Assembly (NCBI GenBank): GCA_030428105.1
Contig: JAUIBE010000004.1
Coordinates: 62,001 to 126,000, forward strand
Origin: Gammaproteobacteria bacterium
Lineage (GTDB): Bacteria > Pseudomonadota > Gammaproteobacteria > Xanthomonadales > SZUA-36
Direction of reading: 5' to 3'
DNA: 64,000 nucleotides
Part shown: positions 56,381 through 64,000 of the stretch, in pieces
Layout: every line of letters begins with the position of its first letter
Numbering within the stretch: position 1 is the stretch's first letter
The notes under the pieces: generated by a model
What the model saw: only the letters and a program-made list of their open reading frames with translations
The model's database searches: none
Told to the model about the DNA's origin: nothing
Program-made: the position numbers and the translations under genes

Positions 56381-57245
56381 AGCGGATGCTGCGCGGATTG
56401 CGCAGGTTCTGGCGCTGGAACAGGTGGGCCAGCGAGCTGGCGTGGCCGTAGCCCAGCAACCCCGAAACCTGCTCCACAGAATGTCGCCCGCAGCGCAGCA
56501 GGCTTTGCGCCACCGCACCACGATAGGCCACCACGTATTGGCGCGGCGACTGGCCAAACAGCGCTGAGAACTGGCGGGAGAAGTGGCTGCGCGTCATGTT
56601 GGCGACATCGGCGGCGCGGGTGCAGATGTCGTGCTCACGAAAACCAGAGGTCAGGAAGTGACGCGCCATCAACAGGCGCTGCGCGGCGCGCTGCTGCGCC
56701 CGGCTGCCGCGGTTCCAGAAGTCGATTTCGCGGGCCAGCCGGCGCCACGAGCGCGGCAGCGGAAAGGTGGCTTCGAGGTAAATCTCCTGGCCCTGGTCGG
56801 GATGCGCACTCTGGGTCGCGGGCATGGTGGCGCGCAAGGCTTCCACGCGTTGCCTTAGCAAGGCGCGCTCGCCACGGTCGAGCGGAAACACGCCAAACAC
56901 ACCCGGCGCATCGCCAACCGCTGCGCCAGCCAGTGGGCGGCCAAACACGCTGAGCGCAGTGCCATCGTGAATGGTTGACCGGTAATCCTGGCCTTCCGGG
57001 ATCACGAAACAGAAGCCGGGAAAGACCTCGCACTCGTGGCCGCCAAGTTCAAACGAGCAGTCGCCGTCAAGGGTGTACTTGATCGACCACACTTCCGGTT
57101 GGCTGGACCAGCGGCCGGGCCGGCTGCGCAGGAAAATCACGTTGTGCGGATTTTCATCCTGCAACTGGGCCCGCCACGCGCGCTCGACGCACGAGAACTG
57201 GTCGACGGGTTCCTGGAAGTAAGTAGCTTTCAAGTGACTGTTCAT
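56352..57245 (-). CDS. AraC-family transcriptional regulator
   Basis: 297 residues: N-terminal beta-rich cupin-like ligand domain (YTLDGDCSFELGGHECEVFPGFCFVIPEG) and C-terminal double HTH (TRAADVANMTRSHFSRQFSALFG and SVEQVSGLLGYGHASSLAHLFQRQ). It lies 95 bases after dgcA on the same strand, so it may be part of, or regulate, the dgc/dehydrogenase operon. It overlaps the NTF2-like gene tail to tail. Confidence 0.88.
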   Translation of the reverse strand: MNSHLKATYFQEPVDQFSCVERAWRAQLQDENPHNVIFLRSRPGRWSSQPEVWSIKYTLDGDCSFELGGHECEVFPGFCFVIPEGQDYRSTIHDGTALSVFGRPLAGAAVGDAPGVFGVFPLDRGERALLRQRVEALRATMPATQSAHPDQGQEIYLEATFPLPRSWRRLAREIDFWNRGSRAQQRAAQRLLMARHFLTSGFREHDICTRAADVANMTRSHFSRQFSALFGQSPRQYVVAYRGAVAQSLLRCGRHSVEQVSGLLGYGHASSLAHLFQRQNLRNPRSIRSSARRGDSR

Positions 57246-57340
57246 GGGTCGAAAATGGCACCCCGGGCAAACACTGACTTGCTCGAATGTGCTTTTATGC
57301 GACCAAGCCTAGCATCTTTGCGGCGAACGGTAGGAAAGGG

Positions 57341-58318
57341 TCAGCCCCAGAGGTCGGGCGAAAATACCTCGACGCGCCCGGATTGGTAACGCATGCCGTT
57401 GAGGCGATCACAGCGCAGCAGCAGGGGGCCGTCGATATCGACAAACTTGCACATCTGGGCAACGACGAAGGCCGGCGCCATCGACAGCGAGGTGCCCACC
57501 ATGTTGCCTACCATCAGGTCTTTTCCACCCGCTTTTGCCGCCTCGGCCAGCCTGAGGGCCTCGGTCAACCCGCCGGTCTTGTCCAGCTTGATGTTGACGA
57601 TGTCGTAATGCGGGCTGAGGGTGGCGTACTCGTCAGTGTCGAGGCAGGACTCGTCGGCGGCAATGGGAATAGGTGAGCTGAAGTTCTCGGGGAAGTGATC
57701 GGCGCCGCGCTGAAGTGGCTGCTCGATCATGGCGATGGAAAGGTCGGAGACGCGAGCGATGATGTCCTGCAACTCGGCGGGCTGCCAGGCCTGGTTGGCA
57801 TCGACCACAATTTCAGCATCGGGACGCGCCTCGCGAATCGCGCGCAGGCGTTCCACCGGTCGGTCGGCGCCCAGCTTGATCTTGAGCACCGGGCAATCGG
57901 CCGCCTTGCGCGCTTTTTCCGCCATCGCTTCCGGCGTGGCTTCCAGGCCCACCGTGAACACCGTGGTAACTGGCTGCGGCTCAATCTCCAGCAGTTGCCA
58001 GATGGTCTTACCCGACTGCTTGGCCTCCCAGTCCCACAAAGCACAGTCAATTGCATTGCGCGCTCCGCCCGCGGGCAGCAAGTTCAGCAGGGCTTCACGG
58101 CTGACTCCCGCGCTAAGCGTGTCGGCCACATCCAGCACCTGCTCCAGCATCGAGGCCGAGGTTTCATCCAGGTAGTAAACACCCTGGGCTTCGCCGCAGC
58201 CCACGCAGCCGTCGCCGGAAATCTCGACAACCAGCGCTTCGGCCGTCAGCCACTCATGGTTGCTGATGCGGAACGGCGTCCACAGCGGCCATTCTTCGAT
58301 ATGTACCGAAACGCGCAC
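57341..58318 (-). CDS. dgcA: enolase-superfamily racemase, N-acetyl-D-glutamate racemase-like
   Basis: 325 residues, muconate-lactonising/dipeptide-epimerase subgroup: catalytic KIKLG (K-x-K), Mg ligands VVDANQAW, MIEQPL and AADES, and the second Lys in NIKLDKTGG. Its tight pairing with a DUF1611 gene, 9 bases apart, matches the DgcN-DgcA pair described for D-glutamate catabolism, in which DgcA racemises N-acetyl-D-Glu. A dipeptide epimerase (L-Ala-D/L-Glu) is the alternative. Confidence 0.85.
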   Translation of the reverse strand: MRVSVHIEEWPLWTPFRISNHEWLTAEALVVEISGDGCVGCGEAQGVYYLDETSASMLEQVLDVADTLSAGVSREALLNLLPAGGARNAIDCALWDWEAKQSGKTIWQLLEIEPQPVTTVFTVGLEATPEAMAEKARKAADCPVLKIKLGADRPVERLRAIREARPDAEIVVDANQAWQPAELQDIIARVSDLSIAMIEQPLQRGADHFPENFSSPIPIAADESCLDTDEYATLSPHYDIVNIKLDKTGGLTEALRLAEAAKAGGKDLMVGNMVGTSLSMAPAFVVAQMCKFVDIDGPLLLRCDRLNGMRYQSGRVEVFSPDLWG

Positions 58319-58327
58319 GGGCCAGGC

Positions 58328-59365
58328 TCAGTTTTTGGGGAAGGTTGCCGCCAGGTGTTCAACCAGCGGCTCCACGCCCACCGCAATCGGGTCGACGCAG
58401 GGCAAGCCGGTTTCCTCGGCGATGCGCGCCAGGTAGTCGGGGCGTTCCGCCGCATCGAGACTCGAAGTATTGACGCTCACCCCGACAAACTTCGCCGCGG
58501 GGTTGGTCAGCCACGCCGCGCGCAGGTAGGTGTCCATGCAGTCATTGAGCGCTGGAACCGGGTAACCCGGCCAGCCGGCAATCTCTTTGAGGCCGGCCTT
58601 ATGGCACAGGATCATGGCGTCGGGCTGGGAACCGTGGATCAAACCGAGCGTAACCGCCGCGTAACCGGGGTTGTACAGCGAGCCCTGCCCTTCCACCACG
58701 TCCCAGTGGTCCGGGGTGTTGGCCGGGGAGACCAGCTCGGCCGCACCGGAGAGAAAATCGGAGATGACCGCATCCATCGGGATACCCTCGCCGGCAATCA
58801 TGATGCCGGTCTGGCCGGTGGCGCGGAAGGTTGCGTTCATGCCGGCCGCCTGCATCGCGTTGGTCAGGGCCAGGGCGGTGTACTTCTTGCCGATGGCGCA
58901 ATCGGTGCCAACCGTGAGCAAGCGCATGCCGGCGCGCTTCTGGCCATTACCCACCGGAATGCCTTTTGGAGGAACGCGCACGTCTACCAGGCTGACACCA
59001 TGTTCGCGGGCAGCAGCGACAAATTCAGCGTTTTCACTCAATCGCGTATGCAGGCCGGCAACGATATCCATGCCCAGTTCAATGGCCTCAAGCACCACCG
59101 CATTCCAGTGCTCTGGCAAGCCACCACCGACCGGCGCGACGCCAATCACCAGGCTCTTCACACCCTGCGCCGCGGCTTCTTGCAGGGTCAGGTCGGGTGC
59201 ATCCAGCTTCACTTTGCAACCGGGAAGACGGAGCTGGCCGGCCACCTTGTCAGGCACCCATTGCACCAGGCCGTATCCGGTCTTGGCGTAAGTCGGGTCC
59301 TCGTTGTCGCCGATAAAAACGAGATACGGCGCCTTGATTCGCAGCGTTGAAGTCTTGCCTGGCAT
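58328..59365 (-). CDS. dgcN: DUF1611 family protein, DgcN-like N-acetyltransferase
   Basis: 345 residues of the DUF1611 family, with a P-loop-like GTDCAIGKKYTALALTNAM that could bind acyl-CoA or nucleotide, GQGSLYNPGYAAVTLGLIHGSQPD, and VGVSVNTSSLD. Members paired with dgcA acetylate D-glutamate to N-acetyl-D-glutamate. It begins 9 bases after the E2 gene, linking the pair to a 2-oxoacid dehydrogenase complex. Confidence 0.82.
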   Translation of the reverse strand: MPGKTSTLRIKAPYLVFIGDNEDPTYAKTGYGLVQWVPDKVAGQLRLPGCKVKLDAPDLTLQEAAAQGVKSLVIGVAPVGGGLPEHWNAVVLEAIELGMDIVAGLHTRLSENAEFVAAAREHGVSLVDVRVPPKGIPVGNGQKRAGMRLLTVGTDCAIGKKYTALALTNAMQAAGMNATFRATGQTGIMIAGEGIPMDAVISDFLSGAAELVSPANTPDHWDVVEGQGSLYNPGYAAVTLGLIHGSQPDAMILCHKAGLKEIAGWPGYPVPALNDCMDTYLRAAWLTNPAAKFVGVSVNTSSLDAAERPDYLARIAEETGLPCVDPIAVGVEPLVEHLAATFPKN

Positions 59366-59374
59366 GTTGCTCCC

Positions 59375-60532
59375 CTACCCGGCTTCGCCAACGGAGCGAA
59401 GACAGGCATCCAGTGTGTTGATGAAGCGCACAGCGTCCGCGCCGTGCAGGTAACGGTGGTCGAACGCCAAAGTACAACGCATCAGCGACCCAACCGTCAA
59501 CTGTTTATCTACAACAACCGGCTGTTGGCTGGTTGCGGAGATCCAGAGGGTGGCGACATTGGGGAAATTAATGATCGGCGTGGTGGCAGTAATGGTGGCT
59601 TTTTCCAGGCTGCCGGTACTGGATAAAGTGAAGGTGCTGCCGCGGTAGTCTCCGGCTTCCAGCGCGCCACAGCGTGCGCGTTGCGCCAGGAATTCTATGG
59701 CTGCGGCCGTCTCCACCGTGGATAGCTTTTGCGCATCGCGGATCACCGGAACCAGCAACCCATCTTCACTATCCACCGCGACCCCCAGGTGCACCGGTTG
59801 GTGTAACGCCAGGGTATCGTGCTCATTGTCGACCCGCGCATTGAACTCGGGGTGTTGCGCCAGCGCCTGGCACAGGCCATAGGCCACCACGGAAACCGGG
59901 GTAATGCGCAAGTTCTCTTGTTCGCTGGTCAGCCTGGCAATCTCGGCCTCGATGGCTTCACCACGCACCTCGAAGGCAATAGCGGTGGTCGCCAGGGTGC
60001 GCCACGAGGTTTCCAGGCGACGCGCAGCAGCCAGGCGGGCGCCCGAAAGCTTGCGCAACGTGACGCCAGGTTCAGCTTTGGCCGCACCGGCGTTGCCGCC
60101 AGACAGGTAAGCGTCGATATCCGCAGCAGTCACGGGACCGCCAGCCGACACATCCGCCAGGTCGACCCCTTTTTCGGCGGCGTAACGCCGCACCGCTGGA
60201 GCGGCGACAACGCGGGCGCGAGGAGCCTGCTTGCCTGCGGGCGCTGAAAGCGATGCGCCACTCGCGACCGCGGAATCTTCATCCCCGTTGCCAGGTTCAC
60301 CAGTGTCGATGACTGCCAGCACCTTGCCCACCGCGATGACGTCGCCCGGCTGCCACGGCAACTCGGCGATCACCCCGGCGCGCGGCGACGGCAACTCGAC
60401 ATTGACTTTGTCGGTGCTGACCTGGGCAATCGCCTGACCTTCCTCCACGCGCTCACCCACCTTCACATCCCAGGCCAGCAACTCGGCCTCGTGCAGACCC
60501 TCACCAATATCTGGCAGCTTGAATTTGAACAT
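59375..60532 (-). CDS. 2-oxoacid dehydrogenase E2 (dihydrolipoyl acyltransferase)
   Basis: 385 residues: lipoyl domain with Lys in VSTDKVNVELPSP, peripheral-subunit-binding domain (VRRYAAEKGVDLADV), and a catalytic domain with terminal DHRYLHGADAVRF (His of the H-x-x-x-D type motif, here HRYLHGAD). Similar to branched-chain (BkdB) E2. Its start overlaps the E1 beta stop by one base. Confidence 0.93.
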   Translation of the reverse strand: MFKFKLPDIGEGLHEAELLAWDVKVGERVEEGQAIAQVSTDKVNVELPSPRAGVIAELPWQPGDVIAVGKVLAVIDTGEPGNGDEDSAVASGASLSAPAGKQAPRARVVAAPAVRRYAAEKGVDLADVSAGGPVTAADIDAYLSGGNAGAAKAEPGVTLRKLSGARLAAARRLETSWRTLATTAIAFEVRGEAIEAEIARLTSEQENLRITPVSVVAYGLCQALAQHPEFNARVDNEHDTLALHQPVHLGVAVDSEDGLLVPVIRDAQKLSTVETAAAIEFLAQRARCGALEAGDYRGSTFTLSSTGSLEKATITATTPIINFPNVATLWISATSQQPVVVDKQLTVGSLMRCTLAFDHRYLHGADAVRFINTLDACLRSVGEAG

Positions 60533-61518
60533 CAGAAGGAGAACTCCAGGGTGCGGCGGATGCCGGCGCGGATACGCGCGGCGTTGGGTTTGAAGAACTC
60601 GTCACCCACCCGGTAGGAGTACGGCAGGTCAGGGGCGCAGACGCGCTCCACAGGGGCTTCGAGATAACCGAAGCAGCGCTTTTGCACCTGGGCCGACACC
60701 TCCGCTCCAAAACCAAGGGTTTCAGAGGCCTCGTGAACAATCACCAGGCGCCCGGTTTGATTGACCGATTTGACGATGGTTTCCATGTCCCACGGCACCA
60801 GGGTCTTGAGGTCGATCACCGCAATATCCACTTGTTCGCTTTCGAACCATTCATCAGCAATCTTCAGCACAGCATGGCGCAGGGGACCGTAGGTGACCAC
60901 GGTCAGGTCCTGCCCTTCGCGCACCACCTCCGCCGGGCCGATGGGCAGCGCCACGCCGTCATCTTCTACTTCCTGCGGTGCGGCCCGGTACAGCGGAACC
61001 GGCTCCAGCACCAGGACCGGATCGGGGTCGCGAATCGCGGCCAGCATAAGGCCATAGGCATCGCGGGGCGTGCTGGGCGCGACAATCTTGATGCCGCCAC
61101 CGTGAATGTAATACGACTCGGGGCTCTGCGAATGCCAGAAACCACCCATGATGCCGCCAAAGGACGGCGCGCGGATAACCAGGGGCGCGCTGTACTCGCC
61201 GCCGGTCATCCAACGCATCTTGGCGCCGCAGAACATGATCTGTTCGTGGGCATCGTGGATAAAACCGGAAAACTGGATTTCGGCGACCGGCTTCATGCCG
61301 GCCATGGCAAGGCCAACGGCATGCGCGGCAATGCCCTTTTCATCCAGCGGCGTATCAATCACACGCTCTCGGCCAAAGCGGTTTTGCAGGCCGCGGGTGA
61401 CGCGGAAGATTCCACCCGCCACGCCCACATCTTCACCTAAAAGGATCACGTCCGGGTCGTGCTCCAGTTCCCAGGCCATGGCTGCGTTGAGCGCCTGCAG
61501 CACGTTCATCTGCGCCAT
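60532..61518 (-). CDS. 2-oxoacid dehydrogenase E1 beta subunit
   Basis: 328 residues, transketolase-like pyrimidine-binding and C-terminal domains: LLGEDVGVAGGIFRVTRGL, DTPLDEKGIAAHAVGLAMAG, VVTYGPLRHAVLKIA, IDLKTLVPWD and VHEASETLGFGAEVSA. Partner of the upstream E1 alpha with a one-base TGATG overlap. The pattern is branched-chain oxoacid/acetoin rather than the homodimeric pyruvate type. Confidence 0.94.
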   Translation of the reverse strand: MAQMNVLQALNAAMAWELEHDPDVILLGEDVGVAGGIFRVTRGLQNRFGRERVIDTPLDEKGIAAHAVGLAMAGMKPVAEIQFSGFIHDAHEQIMFCGAKMRWMTGGEYSAPLVIRAPSFGGIMGGFWHSQSPESYYIHGGGIKIVAPSTPRDAYGLMLAAIRDPDPVLVLEPVPLYRAAPQEVEDDGVALPIGPAEVVREGQDLTVVTYGPLRHAVLKIADEWFESEQVDIAVIDLKTLVPWDMETIVKSVNQTGRLVIVHEASETLGFGAEVSAQVQKRCFGYLEAPVERVCAPDLPYSYRVGDEFFKPNAARIRAGIRRTLEFSF

Positions 61519-62666
61519 CAGCCCTTCTCCCCGGCAATGTCAGACACGATGCGCGCTCGCTGTTCATTGAGAATCCAGTCCGGCTCTGCGTAGTGGTGCT
61601 CGAACTGGTCCTCGGGGCCGGGCACCGGCATCGACTCGGCGGCATCCACGGCGGCCTGGATCCTGGCCTCGTACCGGGCCTGCATCTCGTCCTCCTGGCC
61701 CTGCGACCACCAGCCTCGGTGTTCCATGTACAGCCGCAGTCTGCGGATGGGATCCCACTTCTCCCAGGCCTCGTCTTCCGCCTTGCGTCGGTAAAGATCG
61801 GGGTTGTCTGAAGAAGTATGAAAGCCCAGCCGATAGGTAACCGCCTCGATCAGCGTGGTACCCCACTGGTCAGCGTTCTCGTGCGCCTGGCGCGTGACCA
61901 CGTAGGCAGCCAGCGGATCATTGCCGTCGATGCGCAGGTTGCGCACACCGTAGGCATCTCCCTTGGCGGCGAAGTTGGCAAACGCGGTCTGGCATTCCAG
62001 CGGCGTGGTCACTGCCCAGCTGTTGTTGGCGCAGATGAAGATGGCTGGCGGCTTGTGAATGCCGGCGAAATTCATCGCTGAATGGAATTCACCGCGCGAA
62101 GTGCCGCCATCGCCGAAAAAACACAACACGCGGCGGGATGAACCCTTCATCTTCAGCCCCCAGGCGGCGCCCATGGCATGCGGCAGGAATGAGCCCACCG
62201 GCGTGGCGGGGGAAACCAGGTTGATGCTGCGGTCGCCAATCAGGCAGGGCAGCCGACGGCCGCGCAGCGGTTCGTCCTGGGCGCCGAAAAACTGCGCGAA
62301 CAGTTTTTCCAGCGAGGCGCCGCGCATGATCCAAGCTGCCATTTCGCGGTGGCCGCGAAACACCCAGTCGTCATCGTGCATGGCGTGCACCGCACCTACC
62401 TGGTAACCCTCCTGGCCGCGCATCGGGATCCAGAACGCGATCCGCCCGGAGCGCTGCAGCTTCCAGCCACGCGCCTCAATAGCGCGCAACAGGGTCATGG
62501 ATTCATAAAGTTTGGTGACCTGTTCGCATGGCAGTTGCGGATCGGGAAGGTCGCCATTGGGCTGGCCGTTTTCGTCGATAACGCGCTGAATTCCAAGCTC
62601 CTGGGCCCGCTCAAGCGGAACCGGAACCGGCTCTCGCGGATTACCTTCTACCAGGGTTTTGTCCAT
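61518..62666 (-). CDS. 2-oxoacid dehydrogenase E1 alpha subunit
   Basis: ThDP-binding subunit, 382 residues from the ATG at 62666: HAMGAAWGLKMKG, the ThDP motif GDGGTSRGEFHSAMNFAGIHKPPAIFICANN (G-D-G...N-N), and FHTSSDNPDLYR, the BCKDH-like phosphorylation-loop region. The open frame reaches 62783 but would overlap the divergent TetR gene. First gene of a five-gene operon (E1a, E1b, E2, dgcN, dgcA). No E3 is encoded here. Confidence 0.93.
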   Translation of the reverse strand: MDKTLVEGNPREPVPVPLERAQELGIQRVIDENGQPNGDLPDPQLPCEQVTKLYESMTLLRAIEARGWKLQRSGRIAFWIPMRGQEGYQVGAVHAMHDDDWVFRGHREMAAWIMRGASLEKLFAQFFGAQDEPLRGRRLPCLIGDRSINLVSPATPVGSFLPHAMGAAWGLKMKGSSRRVLCFFGDGGTSRGEFHSAMNFAGIHKPPAIFICANNSWAVTTPLECQTAFANFAAKGDAYGVRNLRIDGNDPLAAYVVTRQAHENADQWGTTLIEAVTYRLGFHTSSDNPDLYRRKAEDEAWEKWDPIRRLRLYMEHRGWWSQGQEDEMQARYEARIQAAVDAAESMPVPGPEDQFEHHYAEPDWILNEQRARIVSDIAGEKG

Positions 62667-62774
62667 ATTGATGCGCGCCTCAGGCCGGGCGGGCGAGTTT
62701 GCCCCCGCACGTGATTCGGTTATTCTGGCCGGGAAACCTGCAATCCGCAAAATCGAGCCACGCAAGGCAACCTC

Positions 62775-63374
62775 GTGAGCCACTCAAAACAACGCAAGAG
62801 CAACAACCGGCTGGACCCGCTGCTGGACGCCGCAGCGCGCCTGTTCGCCGCCCAGGGATACCGCGAGACCACCATCCGCGAGATTTCCACCTCCATCGAC
62901 ATGCTGCCCGGCTCGGTGTACTACCACTTTTCGTCCAAGCACGAGCTACTGCTGGCGGTATACGAAGAAGGTGTTCGGCGCATGCTGGAGCGCATGGACA
63001 AAGTGCCCGACCCGGAGGAAAGCTGTCCCTGGAAGCGTGTTGAATTGGCCCTGGTTGCCCACCTGGATGCGATCCTCGACCACAACGACTATGCCCGCGT
63101 GATTATCTCGGTGCGACCCGACAACGTGCCGGAGGTGGCCGACGAGTTGCGCGCACTACGGGACAAGTACGAATCGCGCATGCGTGCGCAGATTGATGAC
63201 CTGCCGTTGCCTGAGGGCACCGACCGGCACCTGCTGCGACTGATGCTGATTGGCGCCGCCAACTGGACCCAGTTCTGGTATCGCCCCGGTGGCCAGACCC
63301 CGCAGGAAATCGGCGCCACCATGATCTCGCTGCTGCGCCAACCGTTGGATGAGCACTACCGCGACAAGCTTTGA
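62775..63374 (+). CDS. TetR-family transcriptional regulator
   Basis: 199 residues starting at a GTG (62775). HTH: AARLFAAQGYRETTIREISTSIDMLPGSVYYHFSSKHELLLAVYEEG. Tyr/Trp-rich C-terminal ligand domain. Divergent from the E1 alpha gene with 108 bases between the starts, so it is the likely regulator of the dehydrogenase/dgc operon. Confidence 0.9.
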   Translation: MSHSKQRKSNNRLDPLLDAAARLFAAQGYRETTIREISTSIDMLPGSVYYHFSSKHELLLAVYEEGVRRMLERMDKVPDPEESCPWKRVELALVAHLDAILDHNDYARVIISVRPDNVPEVADELRALRDKYESRMRAQIDDLPLPEGTDRHLLRLMLIGAANWTQFWYRPGGQTPQEIGATMISLLRQPLDEHYRDKL

Positions 63375-63445
63375 CGCAGCCCGCCACTAATGCCAAACAG
63401 CTTTGCTATATTTTGCCAACCACGCCCTTTGATATGGAGCCAACC

Positions 63446-63862
63446 ATGATCACCAAGAAAGCTTTTTCGGGACTGCTTACCGTGCTGCTAATGAGCTTTT
63501 TCCTGGCCACCAACGTGGCTGCGGACAGCACGGACGACTCCGGGCCCAAACCGTCCAACAAGTGGCGCATTTCGTTCAGTGGCGGCGCCGATTCCGATGG
63601 CGTCATCGAGATGGACATTACGCCAGAGGGCGGTGAAACCATTCATACCAGCATCAACATTGCCGACAACACCTCGGAGAATCATGTTGCCAAGGCGGTG
63701 GTGAATGGCTTGAAAGAACAATTGCCGGAAGAGGCCTTCCACGTCGAACGCGACGATGGAGAAGACGTGCTGATCAAGAAGAAACGCAAGGGAACGAACT
63801 TCGCGGTGGTGGTCACCAACAACACGGTTGAAGGCGTGCGGATCAATCCCAAGCGCAAGTAA
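63446..63862 (+). CDS. small exported protein of unknown function
   Basis: 138 residues from the ATG at 63446 (GGAG 6 bases upstream). Signal peptide (AFSGLLTVLLMSFFLATNVAA), then an acidic beta-type region and a Lys/Arg-rich tail (DVLIKKKRKGTNFAVVVTNN). No domain recognised; periplasmic or secreted. It follows the TetR gene by about 70 bases. Confidence 0.72.
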   Translation: MITKKAFSGLLTVLLMSFFLATNVAADSTDDSGPKPSNKWRISFSGGADSDGVIEMDITPEGGETIHTSINIADNTSENHVAKAVVNGLKEQLPEEAFHVERDDGEDVLIKKKRKGTNFAVVVTNNTVEGVRINPKRK

Positions 63863-63877
63863 GCCGAAGAATCACGT

Positions 63878-63901
63878 CGGGCCGGAATCAAACCCGGCCC
63901 G
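63878..63901. terminator. hairpin between convergent genes
   Basis: CGGGCCGG (63878-63885) and CCGGCCCG (63894-63901) form a perfect 8-bp stem with an 8-base loop, just past the small exported protein and before the aldehyde dehydrogenase stop. No T-run on either side, so it is a weak terminator or a 3'-end stem for both. Confidence 0.5.
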
Positions 63902-63907
63902 AACTGC

Positions 63908-64000
63908 TCAGAGTTTCACACAGACGTTTTTGAGTTCGGTGTAGAACTCCAGGCCATGAATACCGCCTTCACGGCCAATTCCTGACTGCTTGGCGCCTCC
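63908..64000 (-). CDS. NAD(P)-dependent aldehyde dehydrogenase, C-terminal fragment at window edge
   Basis: Only the last 30 or so codons are inside the window, ending at TGA 63908-63910. GAKQSGIGREGGIHGLEFYTELKNVCVKL is the conserved C-terminus of aldehyde dehydrogenases (KQSGIGREGG). The substrate class cannot be told from this fragment. Confidence 0.8.
   Translation of the reverse strand, partial: GGAKQSGIGREGGIHGLEFYTELKNVCVKL

Noticed and set aside
1-64000. CRISPR arrays, rRNA, tRNA, prophage or complete insertion sequences
   Set aside because: No regular repeat-spacer pattern, tRNA cloverleaf signatures, rRNA stretches or transposase/phage genes were noticed by eye; a dedicated scan (for example with tRNA and CRISPR finders) would settle short cases.

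Overview
The window reads as a chromosomal segment of a GC-rich, free-living gammaproteobacterium. The succinylase lysine genes (dapD, dapE), the map-glnD-dapD order, an RND efflux operon, TonB-dependent and OprB-like outer-membrane proteins and an IPTL-CTERM protein all fit. The mix of secreted S8 proteases, an M2 peptidase and acyl-CoA catabolism resembles marine Chromatiales/Xanthomonadales-like lineages such as Wenzhouxiangella or Woeseia; that placement is a guess from gene content. No rRNA, tRNA, CRISPR array, complete IS or prophage was seen.

Layout. 1-3.4 kb: an outer-membrane porin with a secreted partner, divergent from an AraC-type regulator. 3.4-12.4 kb: a 2OG-Fe(II) oxygenase, two large secreted subtilisin-like proteases and clpB, with a small repeat-bounded element upstream of clpB. 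12.5-18.4 kb: housekeeping block map-glnD-dapD-(ArsC/YffB-like)-dapE. 18.5-21.5 kb: prmC, a secreted HExxH protein and an IPTL-CTERM surface protein. 21.8-26.2 kb: rmuC, mazG and a PhoPQ-like two-component system led by a small PepSY-like protein. 26.3-28.4 kb: an ECF42-type sigma factor operon with DUF1428 and DGPF/YCII proteins and a candidate autoregulated promoter. 29.3-35.9 kb: a MexEF-OprN-like RND efflux operon with a divergent MarR regulator and candidate operators. 35.9-37.6 kb: dusA and a MarC-family protein.

37.7-54 kb is the most interesting part: a catabolic island. It holds a frameshifted TonB-dependent receptor, an acyl-CoA synthetase, a MaoC hydratase, two SDRs, a citrate-synthase-fold lyase, a CapA-like protein, an NTF2-like protein, a B12-binding subunit, a MeaB GTPase chaperone, an acyl-CoA mutase large subunit, an alpha-methylacyl-CoA racemase-like protein, a type III CoA-transferase, a GntR/FCD regulator and an enoyl-CoA hydratase. 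Together they suggest uptake, CoA activation, epimerisation, B12-dependent carbon-skeleton rearrangement, hydration/oxidation and retro-Claisen cleavage of a branched acid. The mutase departs from methylmalonyl-CoA mutase at several normally invariant active-site motifs, so its substrate is probably new.

54-64 kb: an M2 dicarboxypeptidase, an NTF2-like protein, an AraC regulator, and an operon joining branched-chain-type 2-oxoacid dehydrogenase E1alpha/E1beta/E2 to dgcN and dgcA (N-acetyl-glutamate racemisation), with a divergent TetR gene. A small secreted protein and the 3' end of an aldehyde dehydrogenase close the window.
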